DNA of 64,000 nt from an uncultured Tateyamaria sp. (GCF_947494755.1 NZ_CANLVZ010000002.1:62001-126000), one strand, 5' to 3'; shown: positions 18,089 through 27,130, counted from the stretch's first letter. Notes: generated from the sequence alone by a model not told the origin. Translations and numbers: made by a program.

Positions 18089-19183
18089 TCAATCCTTTCT
18101 GGATTTCAGCTCGACCGCGTTGCCCCCGTGCGGGGCCCCGAAGTCATCGAAAAACTCACGCAGGTTGAGCGTGCTTTCCTTTTCGATCTTGTCGAAATTG
18201 GCCGCCAACCAGCGATCCGCATGTTCGCGACCCAGATCACGCATGTGGATCAGGAAAGCCCATTCGGAGTTCATCTTCGAGGACGCATCCAGCGCTAGCA
18301 TGTCGTCGCAGCCGTCGATCATATGCATATTCATGCGGCGGTATTCGTTGTCCGACAGCGCCCCGTCCTCGATCAGACGGTGGATCAGATCAATGGTGCG
18401 CAAATCACGCAGAAGCGAGGCGTTGAACGTGATCTCGTTCACCCGGTTCTGGATGTCGCGCGCGCGGCGCGGCGTGCCCGGCCGCTTCAGCGGGTTGATC
18501 TGCACGATCACGATATCCGAGGACGGGGAATGATCAATAAACGGAAACAAAACCGGATTACCCATGAACCCGCCATCCCAATAGGGCGTGCCGTTAATCT
18601 CGACGGCCTTGAACATGGACGGCAAACAGGCCGAGGCCATGACCACGTCCAGCGTCACCTCTTCGCGGTGAAAGACGCGCGCCCGACCGGTTTCGACATT
18701 GGTGGCCGAGATATAAAGGCCCATGTCCGAACAGTTGGCGACCTTGTCAAAGTCGATGAACTCCTCGACCACATCGCGCAACGGGTTCAATCCCAAAGGG
18801 TTGAGGTCATAGGGCGAGGCCATGCGGCTCATCATGTCCATCATCGCATAGCCGGGGTTCAGGTCGAGCGACCATGATCCCATGATTTTCTCAAACGCCG
18901 TGCGCTGAATGGGGCTGGCCTGCCCCGCGACGCTGACGGCGTGCCAGAAGTCTTCGAGGGCCTGGCGGGCCCCGGCGGCCCCACCGTCATACATGCCTTG
19001 GGTGGCGACGACCGCGTTCATGGCCCCCGCCGAGGTCCCGCTGACCCCTTCAATCCACAGACGGTCCTCTTCAAACATCCGATCCAGCACGCCCCATGTG
19101 AACGCACCGTGCGATCCACCCCCTTGCAGGGCGAGGTTGATGGACTTCTCATGCCGCTTTGAACGACCGTTGGTCTTGGACAT
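18089..19183 (-). CDS. Patatin-like phospholipase
   Basis: This 364-residue lipid acyl hydrolase of the patatin family has oxyanion loop GGGSHG (residues 21-26), nucleophile elbow GTSAG with Ser51, and the catalytic Asp in WDGG (Asp203), so the Ser-Asp dyad is complete. The start at 19183 is chosen for its AGGAGGA RBS. It lies 32 bases after bdhA in the same operon. In polyhydroxybutyrate-storing bacteria a patatin next to 3-hydroxybutyrate dehydrogenase may act on granules or on membrane lipid; this role is inferred from context only. No signal peptide is seen, so it is probably cytoplasmic. Confidence 0.9.
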   Translation of the reverse strand: MSKTNGRSKRHEKSINLALQGGGSHGAFTWGVLDRMFEEDRLWIEGVSGTSAGAMNAVVATQGMYDGGAAGARQALEDFWHAVSVAGQASPIQRTAFEKIMGSWSLDLNPGYAMMDMMSRMASPYDLNPLGLNPLRDVVEEFIDFDKVANCSDMGLYISATNVETGRARVFHREEVTLDVVMASACLPSMFKAVEINGTPYWDGGFMGNPVLFPFIDHSPSSDIVIVQINPLKRPGTPRRARDIQNRVNEITFNASLLRDLRTIDLIHRLIEDGALSDNEYRRMNMHMIDGCDDMLALDASSKMNSEWAFLIHMRDLGREHADRWLAANFDKIEKESTLNLREFFDDFGAPHGGNAVELKSRKD

Positions 19184-19215
19184 GGTCTGTCCTCCTATAA
19201 GGGCGCGGTTCATGT

Positions 19216-19992
19216 TTAGTGGGCGACCCAGCCACCATCGACGGGCAAGGCGGTGCCGGTCATCGAGGCCGCAGCATCGGTGGCAAGGAACGTACATAGC
19301 GCCCCAAGCTGTTCAACGGTCACGAATTCCTTGGTGGGTTGGGCCGCCAGAAGGACGTCGCGTTTGACCTCCTCCTCGGTGATGCCGCGCGCCTTGGCGG
19401 TGTCGGGGATTTGTCCTTCGACCAGCGGCGTCAGCACATAGCCCGGGCAAACGGCGTTGCAGGTCACGCCGTGTTCCGCCGCCTCAAGCGCGACGGTCTT
19501 GGTCAGACCGACCACGCCATGTTTGGCCGTCACATAGGCGGATTTATAGGGGGAGGCGACGAGGCCGTGAGCCGAGGCCACGTTGATGATCCGCCCCCAT
19601 TTGCGTGCCTTCATCCCCGGCAGTGCGGCGCGGATTGTGTGAAAGGCCGAAGACATGTTGATCGCGATGATCGCATCCCACTTTTCCAGCGGAAACTCTT
19701 CGATGGGGCCGACATATTGAATGCCCGCATTGTTCACCAGAACATCAACCGCGCCAAATTGCTTTTCGGTCTGGGCCACAAGATCGGCGATCTCATCGGG
19801 TTTGGTCATGTCCGCGCCGTGATAGGCGACGGTGCCGTCGGCTTTGGAATCAAGTTCGGCCCGCGTGGCCTCGATCTCGTCCGCGTCGCCAAACCCGTTG
19901 AGCATGATGTTCATGCCTTGGGCGGCAAAGGCTTCGGCAATGCCGAGCCCGATGCCGCTGGTGGATCCGGTGATGATGGCGGTGCGTGTCAT
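19216..19992 (-). CDS. bdhA: 3-hydroxybutyrate dehydrogenase (SDR family)
   Basis: This 258-residue NAD-dependent enzyme interconverts 3-hydroxybutyrate and acetoacetate in polyhydroxybutyrate and ketone-body use. It has the TGSTSGIG cofactor loop, NNAGIQYV, catalytic Ser in NVASAHG, Tyr and Lys in SAYVTAKHGVVG, and the family-typical segment CPGYVLTPLVEGQIPD. The C-terminus GTALPVDGGWVAH matches bacterial BDH enzymes. The start at 19992 has AAGGAC upstream. It is the first gene of the four-gene operon with patatin, cupin and MFS. Confidence 0.93.
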   Translation of the reverse strand: MTRTAIITGSTSGIGLGIAEAFAAQGMNIMLNGFGDADEIEATRAELDSKADGTVAYHGADMTKPDEIADLVAQTEKQFGAVDVLVNNAGIQYVGPIEEFPLEKWDAIIAINMSSAFHTIRAALPGMKARKWGRIINVASAHGLVASPYKSAYVTAKHGVVGLTKTVALEAAEHGVTCNAVCPGYVLTPLVEGQIPDTAKARGITEEEVKRDVLLAAQPTKEFVTVEQLGALCTFLATDAAASMTGTALPVDGGWVAH

Positions 19993-20181
19993 GGCGAGGT
20001 CCTTTTCGAAATGCTGCAATGCGGAAATGCGCTATTGGACCCTATTTACGCACGGTTATCCTTCGCTGCAATGCGGCATGAGAGCGGATCGCAACCACGT
20101 GACGGATTCCGCCGACTGTTACCGATTCTGCGATAGAATTTGCCCGGTTTTCGAAAGCCGACCGCAGGCTGGTGCCAAATG

Positions 20182-20982
20182 TTACAGCACCGTGCCCGCG
20201 TTCGGCCCAACATCAAGACGGATGATGTGATCGGCCATCGCGCTGCCGAAATACTGGCGCACAAGCGGGTCGTGGCCCGGAACGATCAGTTCCGGCGCGC
20301 TTGCCAGCTTGCGCAGCGTGTCGAACCCGTCGAGCATGTCCTGAAGGTCGACCACTATGGGAAAGGGTTTGCGCGCCACAAAGTTCTCGTAGAAATGCGC
20401 GGCATCCGAGGCCAGCACCATCCAGCCTGCGCGCGTGCGCACCCGCACCGCCTGCAAGCCCCGCGAATGGCCCCCGATGCAATGCACCGTGATCCCATCG
20501 GCAATCGCGCCCTCGCCGTCATGGAAAGTCACCTTGCCAGCATAAAGCCGCGTGACGGCCTCGCACACATGTGCCGCCGTAAACGGCATCCGCAACGCGT
20601 CATGGCACATGCACGGCCCCGTAGCATAGGCCATCTCGGCTGCCTGCAGATGGATGTGTGCGTTCGGAAACAGATGCAAGCCGCCTGCGTGGTCATAATG
20701 CAGGTGCGTGACGATAATCTCGGTCACATCCTCAGGCGTCAGGTCAAAGGGTTTAAGCGCCTCGACAGGGTTCAGCCGGATGGGCCGCCCGCGCGCCGTG
20801 GCTTCCTCAGCATCATAGCCGGTGTCCACAAGGATCACCCGCCCCGCCCCCCGGATCAGCCACATGTAGTAGTCCATCGCATGCGACGCGTCGTGATTGT
20901 CGTCAAAGATGAAGCTGTCGGCCCGCGTACGCGCATCCCGGTTCGCGTATTTGATCGCATAGACCTCCCATTCAGTGCTCAT
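20182..20982 (-). CDS. Metallo-beta-lactamase-fold hydrolase, N-acyl homoserine lactonase-like
   Basis: This 266-residue protein of the AHL-lactonase-like group has the dinuclear zinc motif HLHYDH (His93, His95, Asp97, His98), a later metal His in GGHSRGLQ, an Asp in LASDAAHF and the final VPGHDP. The start at 20982 overlaps the upstream stop (ATGA), so it is coupled to the monooxygenase gene. Real AHL cleavage is not proven. Next to a sugar- or acid-type dehydrogenase pair, a lactone-ring hydrolase in a catabolic route is equally plausible. It lacks a signal peptide and is probably cytoplasmic. Confidence 0.83.
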   Translation of the reverse strand: MSTEWEVYAIKYANRDARTRADSFIFDDNHDASHAMDYYMWLIRGAGRVILVDTGYDAEEATARGRPIRLNPVEALKPFDLTPEDVTEIIVTHLHYDHAGGLHLFPNAHIHLQAAEMAYATGPCMCHDALRMPFTAAHVCEAVTRLYAGKVTFHDGEGAIADGITVHCIGGHSRGLQAVRVRTRAGWMVLASDAAHFYENFVARKPFPIVVDLQDMLDGFDTLRKLASAPELIVPGHDPLVRQYFGSAMADHIIRLDVGPNAGTVL

Positions 20983-21272
20983 CTGTCGACCCGCGCGTAG
21001 GTTTTCAGGGTCTTGTTGGCGACCAAGTCGGCGATCTTCGGGCCGCATGCGGCGTAGTGCGGCATGGTCTGGTGCGCCTCGAACGCGGCCAGATCATCGT
21101 AGAGTTCATATAGGAACACCGTGTCTGGCAATTCGGGGTCCGTGCAGACGTCGAACTGGCGGCAGCCCGGTTCATCCCGCATAGAACTGCGTGCGTTTTC
21201 AAGGATATGGGGCATGAAAGCCTCCATCTGACCGGGCTTGATGTCGAACACGACGGTGACGGCATAGGGCAT
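20979..21272 (-). CDS. Antibiotic biosynthesis monooxygenase (ABM/YgiN-like) family protein
   Basis: This 97-residue single-domain ferredoxin-fold protein of the ABM family begins AVTVVFDIKPGQMEAFMPHI and has the family phrase DEPGCRQFDVC followed by FLYELYDDLAAFEAH. Members act as cofactor-free quinol or aromatic monooxygenases, or simply as small heme or ligand-binding dimers. The start at 21272 has AGGAAAG and is much better than the upstream possibilities. It is the first gene leftward from the palindromic divergent promoter region at 21273-21400. Confidence 0.83.
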   Translation of the reverse strand: MPYAVTVVFDIKPGQMEAFMPHILENARSSMRDEPGCRQFDVCTDPELPDTVFLYELYDDLAAFEAHQTMPHYAACGPKIADLVANKTLKTYARVDR

Positions 21273-21322
21273 GATCTGATCTTTCCTTTTGGGTCCCGTC
21301 AAAAGCGGGCCTTTCATTGCGC

Positions 21323-21351
21323 ATACATTAATGTATACGTTACCGCGTAAC
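21323..21351. promoter_or_regulatory. Candidate GntR operator in divergent promoter
   Basis: ATACATTAATGTAT (21323-21336) is a perfect 14-bp palindrome. It is followed by GTTAC-CGC-GTAAC (21339-21351), a second short inverted repeat. They lie in the 128-bp gap between divergent genes of a cluster that encodes its own GntR-type regulator. AT-rich palindromes with GTATAC or similar cores are typical for that family. The link is inferred. Confidence 0.6.
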
Positions 21352-21400
21352 ACAAGGCGAGTCGCTTTGATCAATCCTAAGGCCAAAGGGGACGTGCGCC

Positions 21401-22480
21401 ATGCAGAACTCATTTGATATCGCGGTTTTTCAGGGGGATGGGATCGGCCCCGAGATCATGGCCCCTACGCTGTCCCTGCTCGATCACCTGGCGGCGGGGA
21501 AATACGCGCTGAACTTTGTCGACGCACCCGCAGGGGCGGCGCATTACGCGCGCACCGGGGAAAGCCTGCCCGCCGCTTCGATGGCGGTGGCGCGCGCCGC
21601 GGACGCCATCCTGCTATCGGCGATGGGACTGCCGGACGTGCGTTATCCCGATGGCACCGAGATTTCGCCCCAGATCGATCTACGCAAGGCGCTGACCCTG
21701 TTTGCCGGTGTCCGCCCGGTCACCATCCGGCCCGGCCAACCGACGCCGCTGGCGCTCAAAGACGGCCAAACCGTCGATTTCGTCCTGATCCGTGAAAGCA
21801 CCGAGGGGCTGTTTCACACGCAGGGGCGGGGTGAGGTCACGCAAGATGAGGCCCGCGAGACTCTGCTGATCACCCGCGCCATTTCCGAGCCGCTGTTCAG
21901 GTTCGCCTTTGACCTCGCCAAAGCCCGCAAGGCCGCAGGACGCGGGCCGGGAAAGGTGACTTGCGTGGATAAGGCCAACGTGTTCCGCGCCTTCGCCTTT
22001 TTCCGCGAGATGTTCGATGCCGAAGCCGCCAAGCATCCCGATATCATCGCCGATCACGCCTATGTGGATGCAACCGCACTATGGATGGTCGAACGCCCGT
22101 GGGCCTTCGACGTGATGGTGACCGAGAACATGTTTGGCGATATTCTGTCCGATCTTGGCGCGGGGCTTATGGGCGGGCTCGGGCTCGCACCTTCCGCCGA
22201 TATCGGGGCCGATCACGCGGTGTTCCAACCCTGCCACGGCTCGGCCCCCGACATAGCGGGGCAAGGGGTCGCGAACCCGATGGCGATGATCCTGTCGGCG
22301 GCCATGATGCTGGAATGGCTGGGCGGGCGGCACGACATGCCGGACATGGTGGCGGATGGGGACCGACTGCGCGCCGCCGTCGAGGCGGTGATCGCAGCGG
22401 GCAAAGTGGCCAGCCGGGACTTGGGCGGCAGCGCGGGCACAAGCGAGGTCGCGGACGCTGTGCGCGCAGCCCTCACATGA
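21401..22480 (+). CDS. Isocitrate/isopropylmalate dehydrogenase family protein (tartrate dehydrogenase-like)
   Basis: This 359-residue NAD-dependent beta-decarboxylating dehydrogenase has GDGIGPEI at the N-terminus, IDLRKALTLFAGVRP, IRESTEGLF in the substrate loop, and the metal/substrate block NMFGDILSDLGAGLMGGLG. NAD-binding features follow in PCHGSAPDIAGQGVANP. In this context it is unlikely to be the biosynthetic leuB, because it sits with a Gfo/Idh oxidoreductase and a GntR regulator in what looks like a catabolic operon. A hydroxy-dicarboxylate such as tartrate or malate, or a related sugar acid, is a likely substrate class, which I infer. The stop overlaps the next start (ATGA). Confidence 0.87.
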   Translation: MQNSFDIAVFQGDGIGPEIMAPTLSLLDHLAAGKYALNFVDAPAGAAHYARTGESLPAASMAVARAADAILLSAMGLPDVRYPDGTEISPQIDLRKALTLFAGVRPVTIRPGQPTPLALKDGQTVDFVLIRESTEGLFHTQGRGEVTQDEARETLLITRAISEPLFRFAFDLAKARKAAGRGPGKVTCVDKANVFRAFAFFREMFDAEAAKHPDIIADHAYVDATALWMVERPWAFDVMVTENMFGDILSDLGAGLMGGLGLAPSADIGADHAVFQPCHGSAPDIAGQGVANPMAMILSAAMMLEWLGGRHDMPDMVADGDRLRAAVEAVIAAGKVASRDLGGSAGTSEVADAVRAALT

Positions 22481-23499
22481 CGATCCGGATCGCTTGCGTC
22501 GGGGCAGGCTATTTCAGCCAGTTCCACTACGGCAGTTGGGCGCGCATGGAGGGCGTCGAGGTGGTCGGGGCTTGCGATCTGGACCTTGAGGCCGCCCGCG
22601 CCACAGGCCTGCCCGCTTTCGACGATCTGGGCGCAATGCTGACCCAGACCGCGCCGGACCTGTTCGACATCATCCTGCCCCCGCCGGCCCATGCCCAAAC
22701 CATCCGCGCGGCCCTCGTGGCGGGGATCAAATGGATCATCTGCCAGAAGCCGTTCTGCACTGACTTGGCCGAAGCGCAGGCTATCGTGGCCGAAGCGGAT
22801 ACTGCAGGGGCGCGCCTGATCGTGCACGAAAACGTCCGCTTTCAGCCGTGGTATCGCGCGATCAAGGACGCACTCGACACAGGCGCAATCGGCAAGGTCC
22901 TGAACGCGACTTTCCGCCTGCGCCCCGGCGACGGGCAGGGCCCGCGCGCCTATCTCGACCGCCAGCCCTATTTTCAGACGTTGGAGCGGTTCTTGATCCA
23001 TGAAACCGCCGTGCACTGGGTGGATACCTTCCAGTACCTCTTTGGTCCCGCCACGGCGGTCTATGCTGATTTGCGGCGCATCAATCCCGTGATCGCGGGC
23101 GAGGATGCAGGGCATGTGGTGTTTGATCACGCCTCTGGCGTGCGGGCGCTGTTCGATGGCAACCGGCATCTGGACCACGCCGCCGACAACCACCGCCGCA
23201 CCATGGGCGAGGCATTGATCGAGGGCACTCAAGGCACGCTCGACCTGCGCGGCGATGGATCGGTGTGGTTGCGGCTGTTCGGGCAGCCGGAGGCGCAACA
23301 GATCCTGTCCGCTGACCTGCATGATGCCTTTGGCGGAGACTGTGTGCATGCGCTGCAATCCCATGTGATCGGGGCCATGCGGCACGGGACCACCCTCGAA
23401 AATGAGGCGGGCTCCTATCTGGATGTGATCCGTATCAAGGATACGATCTATGCCTCGAACGCCGCCGGACGCAAACTGCCAATCGAAAGGGTGACCTGA
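22477..23499 (+). CDS. Gfo/Idh/MocA family oxidoreductase
   Basis: This 340-residue NAD(P)-dependent oxidoreductase has a Rossmann N-terminus (RIACVGAGYFSQFHYG), the family Lys-Pro motif in ICQKPFCTDLAEA, and a C-terminal alpha/beta substrate domain. A His in LIHETAVHWVDTF is a probable catalytic residue. Members act on sugars, inositols or their acids. It is translationally coupled on both sides (ATGA with the preceding gene, TGATG with the GntR gene), so it is certainly part of this operon. The substrate is unknown. Confidence 0.88.
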   Translation: MTIRIACVGAGYFSQFHYGSWARMEGVEVVGACDLDLEAARATGLPAFDDLGAMLTQTAPDLFDIILPPPAHAQTIRAALVAGIKWIICQKPFCTDLAEAQAIVAEADTAGARLIVHENVRFQPWYRAIKDALDTGAIGKVLNATFRLRPGDGQGPRAYLDRQPYFQTLERFLIHETAVHWVDTFQYLFGPATAVYADLRRINPVIAGEDAGHVVFDHASGVRALFDGNRHLDHAADNHRRTMGEALIEGTQGTLDLRGDGSVWLRLFGQPEAQQILSADLHDAFGGDCVHALQSHVIGAMRHGTTLENEAGSYLDVIRIKDTIYASNAAGRKLPIERVT

Positions 23500-24161
23500 T
23501 GGGGGCCATCAGCAACGTAGAGCGGGCCGTCGCAGCCCTGCGCCAGATGATCTTTGCCGGAGACCTCACCCCCGGATCAGACCATCTCGAAACGGAACTC
23601 GCCGAAAAGCTGGGGATGTCGCGCACGCCCATCCGCGAGGCTGCCCTGATGTTGCAGGCGCAAGGGCTGGTCGAACTGCGCCCGCGTCGAGGCATCCGCA
23701 TCAGCCCGGTCTCGGCCCAGGACATGAGCGACATCTACGATATCCTGACCGAGCTTGAGAGCCTCGCCGCCGCCCGCGCGGCTGAGGCGGGCTACTCGGC
23801 GGCCGACCTTGAGACACTGGCGGCGGCCATCGCGGATATGGACGCCTGCCTGAAGCAGGATGACCTGCGCGGATGGGCCGAGGCCGATGATCGGTTTCAC
23901 CGCGAATTGGTGCGTTTGGGGCGCAATGCGCGCCTGAGCATGATCGTCTCGGTGATGCGCGATCAGGTGCGCAGGGCACGCGCCACGACCCTGTTCATCC
24001 GGCCCAGACCCGCACAATCAAACGCGGATCACCGCGCCGTCTATGACGCCATTGCCCAAGGGGACGCCAGCCGCGCCCACGACACCCATCACGCCCATCG
24101 ACGCCAGGCGCGCGATATGCTGGTCGCCCTGCTCGACAAGCACCAGTTTCACGGATTGTGA
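23499..24161 (+). CDS. GntR family transcriptional regulator (FCD/FadR subgroup)
   Basis: This 220-residue regulator has a winged helix (LETELAEKLGMSRTPIREA, LVELRPRRGIRI) and a helical FCD effector domain with the usual Asp, Arg and His residues (DDRFHRELVRLG, DHRAVYDAIAQGD, HHAHRRQ). It is the last gene of the rightward operon and probably controls both arms through the palindromes at 21323-21351. Its effector is likely the substrate or an intermediate of the cluster. The ATG overlaps the previous TGA by one base. Confidence 0.92.
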   Translation: MGAISNVERAVAALRQMIFAGDLTPGSDHLETELAEKLGMSRTPIREAALMLQAQGLVELRPRRGIRISPVSAQDMSDIYDILTELESLAAARAAEAGYSAADLETLAAAIADMDACLKQDDLRGWAEADDRFHRELVRLGRNARLSMIVSVMRDQVRRARATTLFIRPRPAQSNADHRAVYDAIAQGDASRAHDTHHAHRRQARDMLVALLDKHQFHGL

Positions 24162-24168
24162 GACGCCT

Positions 24169-24948
24169 TCAGGCGGTATGCAATTTGGTCAGGTCCTCGG
24201 ACCCACGGCGCAAGGCCGGCAGATAGTCCACCAACTCAGCCAAGGTGCGCCGCTGCATGGGCGCGTGGGCGGACAGGGTCGCAAGCAACTTGCCATGCCC
24301 ATCCCAGACCGGCACGGCTATGGCTGTCATACCTGCCATGAACTCTTCATTGTCGGTGGAGTAGCCACGCTGACGCGTCGCCTCCAGCTCGGCCTTGATT
24401 TCGGCCAGACCGGTAAGGGTGGCGGGCGTCGGTTGTTCCAGCGGGCGGGCCGTCAGGATCGATTCCAGAATATGCGGGCGCAAGGTGGACAGATACATCT
24501 TGCCGCTGGCCGTGCAGTGGAACGGGACCTGGGTGCCGATGGGCAATTGAATGCGCAGCGGCCATTCGGTTTCGACCCGGTCAAGATATGTCATCCCCTC
24601 ACGGTCAGGCGTGGCGAGGTTGCAGGTCTCGCCGATCTCTTCGGCCACACCGCGCAGGATAGTCAGACGGGCGGTGCGCAGATGCTCGGATGACATCGTA
24701 GACACAGCAAGCGCGCGCAGCCGCGCACCGGGTCCATAGCTGCGTCCATCCAGATCGCGTTGGAGGAACCCCTCGGCCTCGGCCGTCTGCAACAGGCGGT
24801 GCACGGTGGGCTTGGGCAGCCCGAGGGCCTCGATCAGATCGACAGGCTTGACGGCCACCCCGCGCTTGGCCACCTCTTCCATCACCATCAGCAAACGCAG
24901 GTTGGTGGGAATCTGGTGTTCCTTGCGAGGGCGGTGATCGTCAGGCAT
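24169..24948 (-). CDS. IclR family transcriptional regulator
   Basis: This 259-residue regulator has a winged helix-turn-helix (PVDLIEALGLPKPTVHRLLQTAEAEGF) and a GAF-like effector domain. The effector domain has the usual CTASGKMYLS and ITALP-like segments (here MTAIAVPVWDG). It lies 27 bases downstream of dctM in the same direction, so it is probably the last gene of the TRAP operon and regulates it. A candidate site is the inverted repeat at 28385-28401 in the divergent dctP/GMC promoter. It is convergent with the GntR gene, 7 bases away. Confidence 0.92.
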   Translation of the reverse strand: MPDDHRPRKEHQIPTNLRLLMVMEEVAKRGVAVKPVDLIEALGLPKPTVHRLLQTAEAEGFLQRDLDGRSYGPGARLRALAVSTMSSEHLRTARLTILRGVAEEIGETCNLATPDREGMTYLDRVETEWPLRIQLPIGTQVPFHCTASGKMYLSTLRPHILESILTARPLEQPTPATLTGLAEIKAELEATRQRGYSTDNEEFMAGMTAIAVPVWDGHGKLLATLSAHAPMQRRTLAELVDYLPALRRGSEDLTKLHTA

Positions 24949-24975
24949 GTCTCATTCTATCACAGATGCAGCGCT

Positions 24976-26334
24976 TTATCTTTCTGGCAAGAGCATCAGC
25001 GCCAGTTCGGGGGTCAATGCGACAATAACCCAAACCGAGATCAACGCCACCAGATAGGGCAAGATGTAGCGGAGCAGCTTGAAATACGGAACCCCCGTCA
25101 CACCTGACGCAACGTAGAGGTTGAGCCCATATGGCGGCGTGATGAAGCCGATGGAAGCGCCCACCAAGAAGATCACCGAGAAGTGGATTGGATCGACCCC
25201 GACCGTGGCCGCGATCGGTGCAAGGATCGGCGCGAGAATGATCGTCACCGGCAGGGATTCAAGGATCATCCCCGAAAAGAACACGATGACCATAGAGGTG
25301 AACAAGACTGCGTAATAGCCGCCCATGCCTGTCACAAAGCCTCCGATGATCTCTTGCGCGCCGAGGGCCGACAGCACCTGCTGCATCGCAATCGAAATCG
25401 CGATCAGCGGGGCCAGAATACCGGTGATCTGGGCGGAACGGACGACGATGGAGGGGATCTGGGGGATGGTGAAGCCTTCGACCACGAACATCTCGCCATA
25501 GCCTTTTTCGTTCACATCCCGATCCGAGTCCCGCTTCATCATCTTGTTGAGCGGATAGCAAATCAGCCCCACGATGATACAAAAGCCGACCGTGACCCCT
25601 GCCGCTTCGGTGGGAGAGAATTTGCCGGTGTAGATGCCCCAAAGCACTAGCCCGATGGCAAAAAAGCCGAGCCACGCACCGAAGGCGGTCTTGAGCACCC
25701 GGTTGATCTGCAGCGGGATCAACACGCCCCAGCCGTTCAGGCGGCAAATGATCCAGGCCGCGAACTGCATCCCGAACACCATCAGCGCACCGGGAATGAT
25801 CCCGGCCACAAACAGGTCCGAAATCGGAAGGTTCATCAGGAAGCCGTAGACGATAAAGATGATCGAGGGCGGGATAATGATCCCGACCGTACCGCCCGCA
25901 GCGGCCGTGGCCGCGCTAAAGCGTTCGTCATATCCGCCCTTGACCATTTCGGGGTGCAACATCGAACCGATGGTGGCTGTGGTGGCCGAGTTCGACCCCG
26001 AAATCGCCGCGAACAGACCGCAGGCTCCGATGGCCGCCATCGCCAGACCGCCGCGCAGCCAGCCAAGGCAGGCATAGGCAAAGTCTGATAATCGTTTGGC
26101 AATGCCCGATACGTTGATGAGGTCCCCCGTCAGAATGAACAGCGGCATTGCCAGCAGGGCAAAGCCCTTGTTGAAGGTGTTGAGCAACTCGTTGCCCGTG
26201 TTGTCCAGTTGCAGGCCCAGTACCAGGCTGCACCCGACCGTCCAGTAAAAGATGACCAGCAGCACCGGCGTGCCGAGCATGAACAGCAGGGTCACAGCGA
26301 TTGAGATCAGGGTGATCCAGGATCCATCAGTCAT
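24976..26334 (-). CDS. dctM: TRAP transporter large permease (DctM type)
   Basis: This 452-residue inner-membrane subunit of a tripartite ATP-independent periplasmic transporter has about 12 hydrophobic helices. It shows the family signatures FNKGFALLAMPLFILTGDLI, SGSNSATTATIGSMLHPEM and IPPSIIFIVYG. The C-terminal FITPPYGLNLYVASG is also typical. The start lies one base after the dctQ stop, with GGGGAG upstream. It works with DctP and DctQ to import an organic acid, and context suggests a sugar acid or an amino-acid-like compound. The gene symbol is the family name. Confidence 0.94.
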   Translation of the reverse strand: MTDGSWITLISIAVTLLFMLGTPVLLVIFYWTVGCSLVLGLQLDNTGNELLNTFNKGFALLAMPLFILTGDLINVSGIAKRLSDFAYACLGWLRGGLAMAAIGACGLFAAISGSNSATTATIGSMLHPEMVKGGYDERFSAATAAAGGTVGIIIPPSIIFIVYGFLMNLPISDLFVAGIIPGALMVFGMQFAAWIICRLNGWGVLIPLQINRVLKTAFGAWLGFFAIGLVLWGIYTGKFSPTEAAGVTVGFCIIVGLICYPLNKMMKRDSDRDVNEKGYGEMFVVEGFTIPQIPSIVVRSAQITGILAPLIAISIAMQQVLSALGAQEIIGGFVTGMGGYYAVLFTSMVIVFFSGMILESLPVTIILAPILAPIAATVGVDPIHFSVIFLVGASIGFITPPYGLNLYVASGVTGVPYFKLLRYILPYLVALISVWVIVALTPELALMLLPER

Positions 26335-26335
26335 G

Positions 26336-27004
26336 TCAGGTATCTCCCCCGATGACGGCCTGTTCGATCAGGGGCCTGCCATTGCGATAGTTGTCATAGT
26401 CTTCGAACAGGTTTTCGATCACACGGCCCGCCATCACGATAAAGGCGATGGGCACGGTGATGATGAACCACCACTGCATAAACCCATCGGTGCCCAGAAC
26501 GATCTGAAAGTTGGCGGAGGAGTTGGCTGCGATGCGCGCGGTCGTGGTCATGCAGATCACGCAGAACACCAGCCACAGCACGGCGTCCATGCTCAGCACC
26601 ACAAGCTGCGCGCGCGCAGGCATGTTGGAGCGGAATTCGGAAAAACTCAGATGGGTGCGCAGCTTGACGTTAAAGGAGCATCCGAACCAGACCATAACCA
26701 TGAAGATAAGCGGCGGAATGGTGGACGACCAGGGCGGCTGACCGCTCAGCACAAAGCGCTGTATGACCCCGGAAAAGATGATCCACGCGATAATAAGGTA
26801 GGCGTAGATGATGATTGTACGCTCAAGGTGGCGGTCCAGCAACGGCATGCGCTTGAACAGAAAGGCCATCAGCCCCCCGGCAACCACCGTCAGGATCGCA
26901 AACGCAAGATACGCACCATCCGTGCGCAGCGCGTTCGTCATTTCAAATGAGTCGTTTGTGAGGAACGAGGCAAAGACCCCGATCGCTTCTGCCCAGACTG
27001 ACAT
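26336..27004 (-). CDS. dctQ: TRAP transporter small permease (DctQ type)
   Basis: This 222-residue membrane subunit has four helices. The conserved region is WSSTIPPLIFMVMVWFGCSF and the following charged loop NVKLRTHLSF, matching the small-subunit signature. The N-terminal extension is somewhat longer than usual (typical length is about 160-190), but an RBS (GGGGGAGG) supports the start at 27004. It lies 126 bases after dctP, with a strong hairpin in the gap. Confidence 0.9.
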   Translation of the reverse strand: MSVWAEAIGVFASFLTNDSFEMTNALRTDGAYLAFAILTVVAGGLMAFLFKRMPLLDRHLERTIIIYAYLIIAWIIFSGVIQRFVLSGQPPWSSTIPPLIFMVMVWFGCSFNVKLRTHLSFSEFRSNMPARAQLVVLSMDAVLWLVFCVICMTTTARIAANSSANFQIVLGTDGFMQWWFIITVPIAFIVMAGRVIENLFEDYDNYRNGRPLIEQAVIGGDT

Positions 27005-27088
27005 CTGGCCTCCCCCTGTCTTTGCGCCTGTGCCGCCATGTATGAGGCGGTCCCATCACACCCGTTGATGGGTGGATTTATGTGACAT

Positions 27089-27112
27089 GGACCGGCCCCT
27101 TGGGGCCAGTCC
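27089..27112 (-). promoter_or_regulatory. Intercistronic hairpin between dctP and dctQ
   Basis: GGAC-C-GGCCCC (27089-27099) and GGGGCC-A-GTCC (27102-27112) form a 10-bp stem with one mismatch and a two-base loop. It lies 19 bases past the dctP stop, with no T-run. Such hairpins often stabilise the binding-protein mRNA or partly stop transcription, which would raise DctP over the membrane subunits. Confidence 0.6.
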
Positions 27113-27130
27113 ACTGATCTTGTGCTAATT

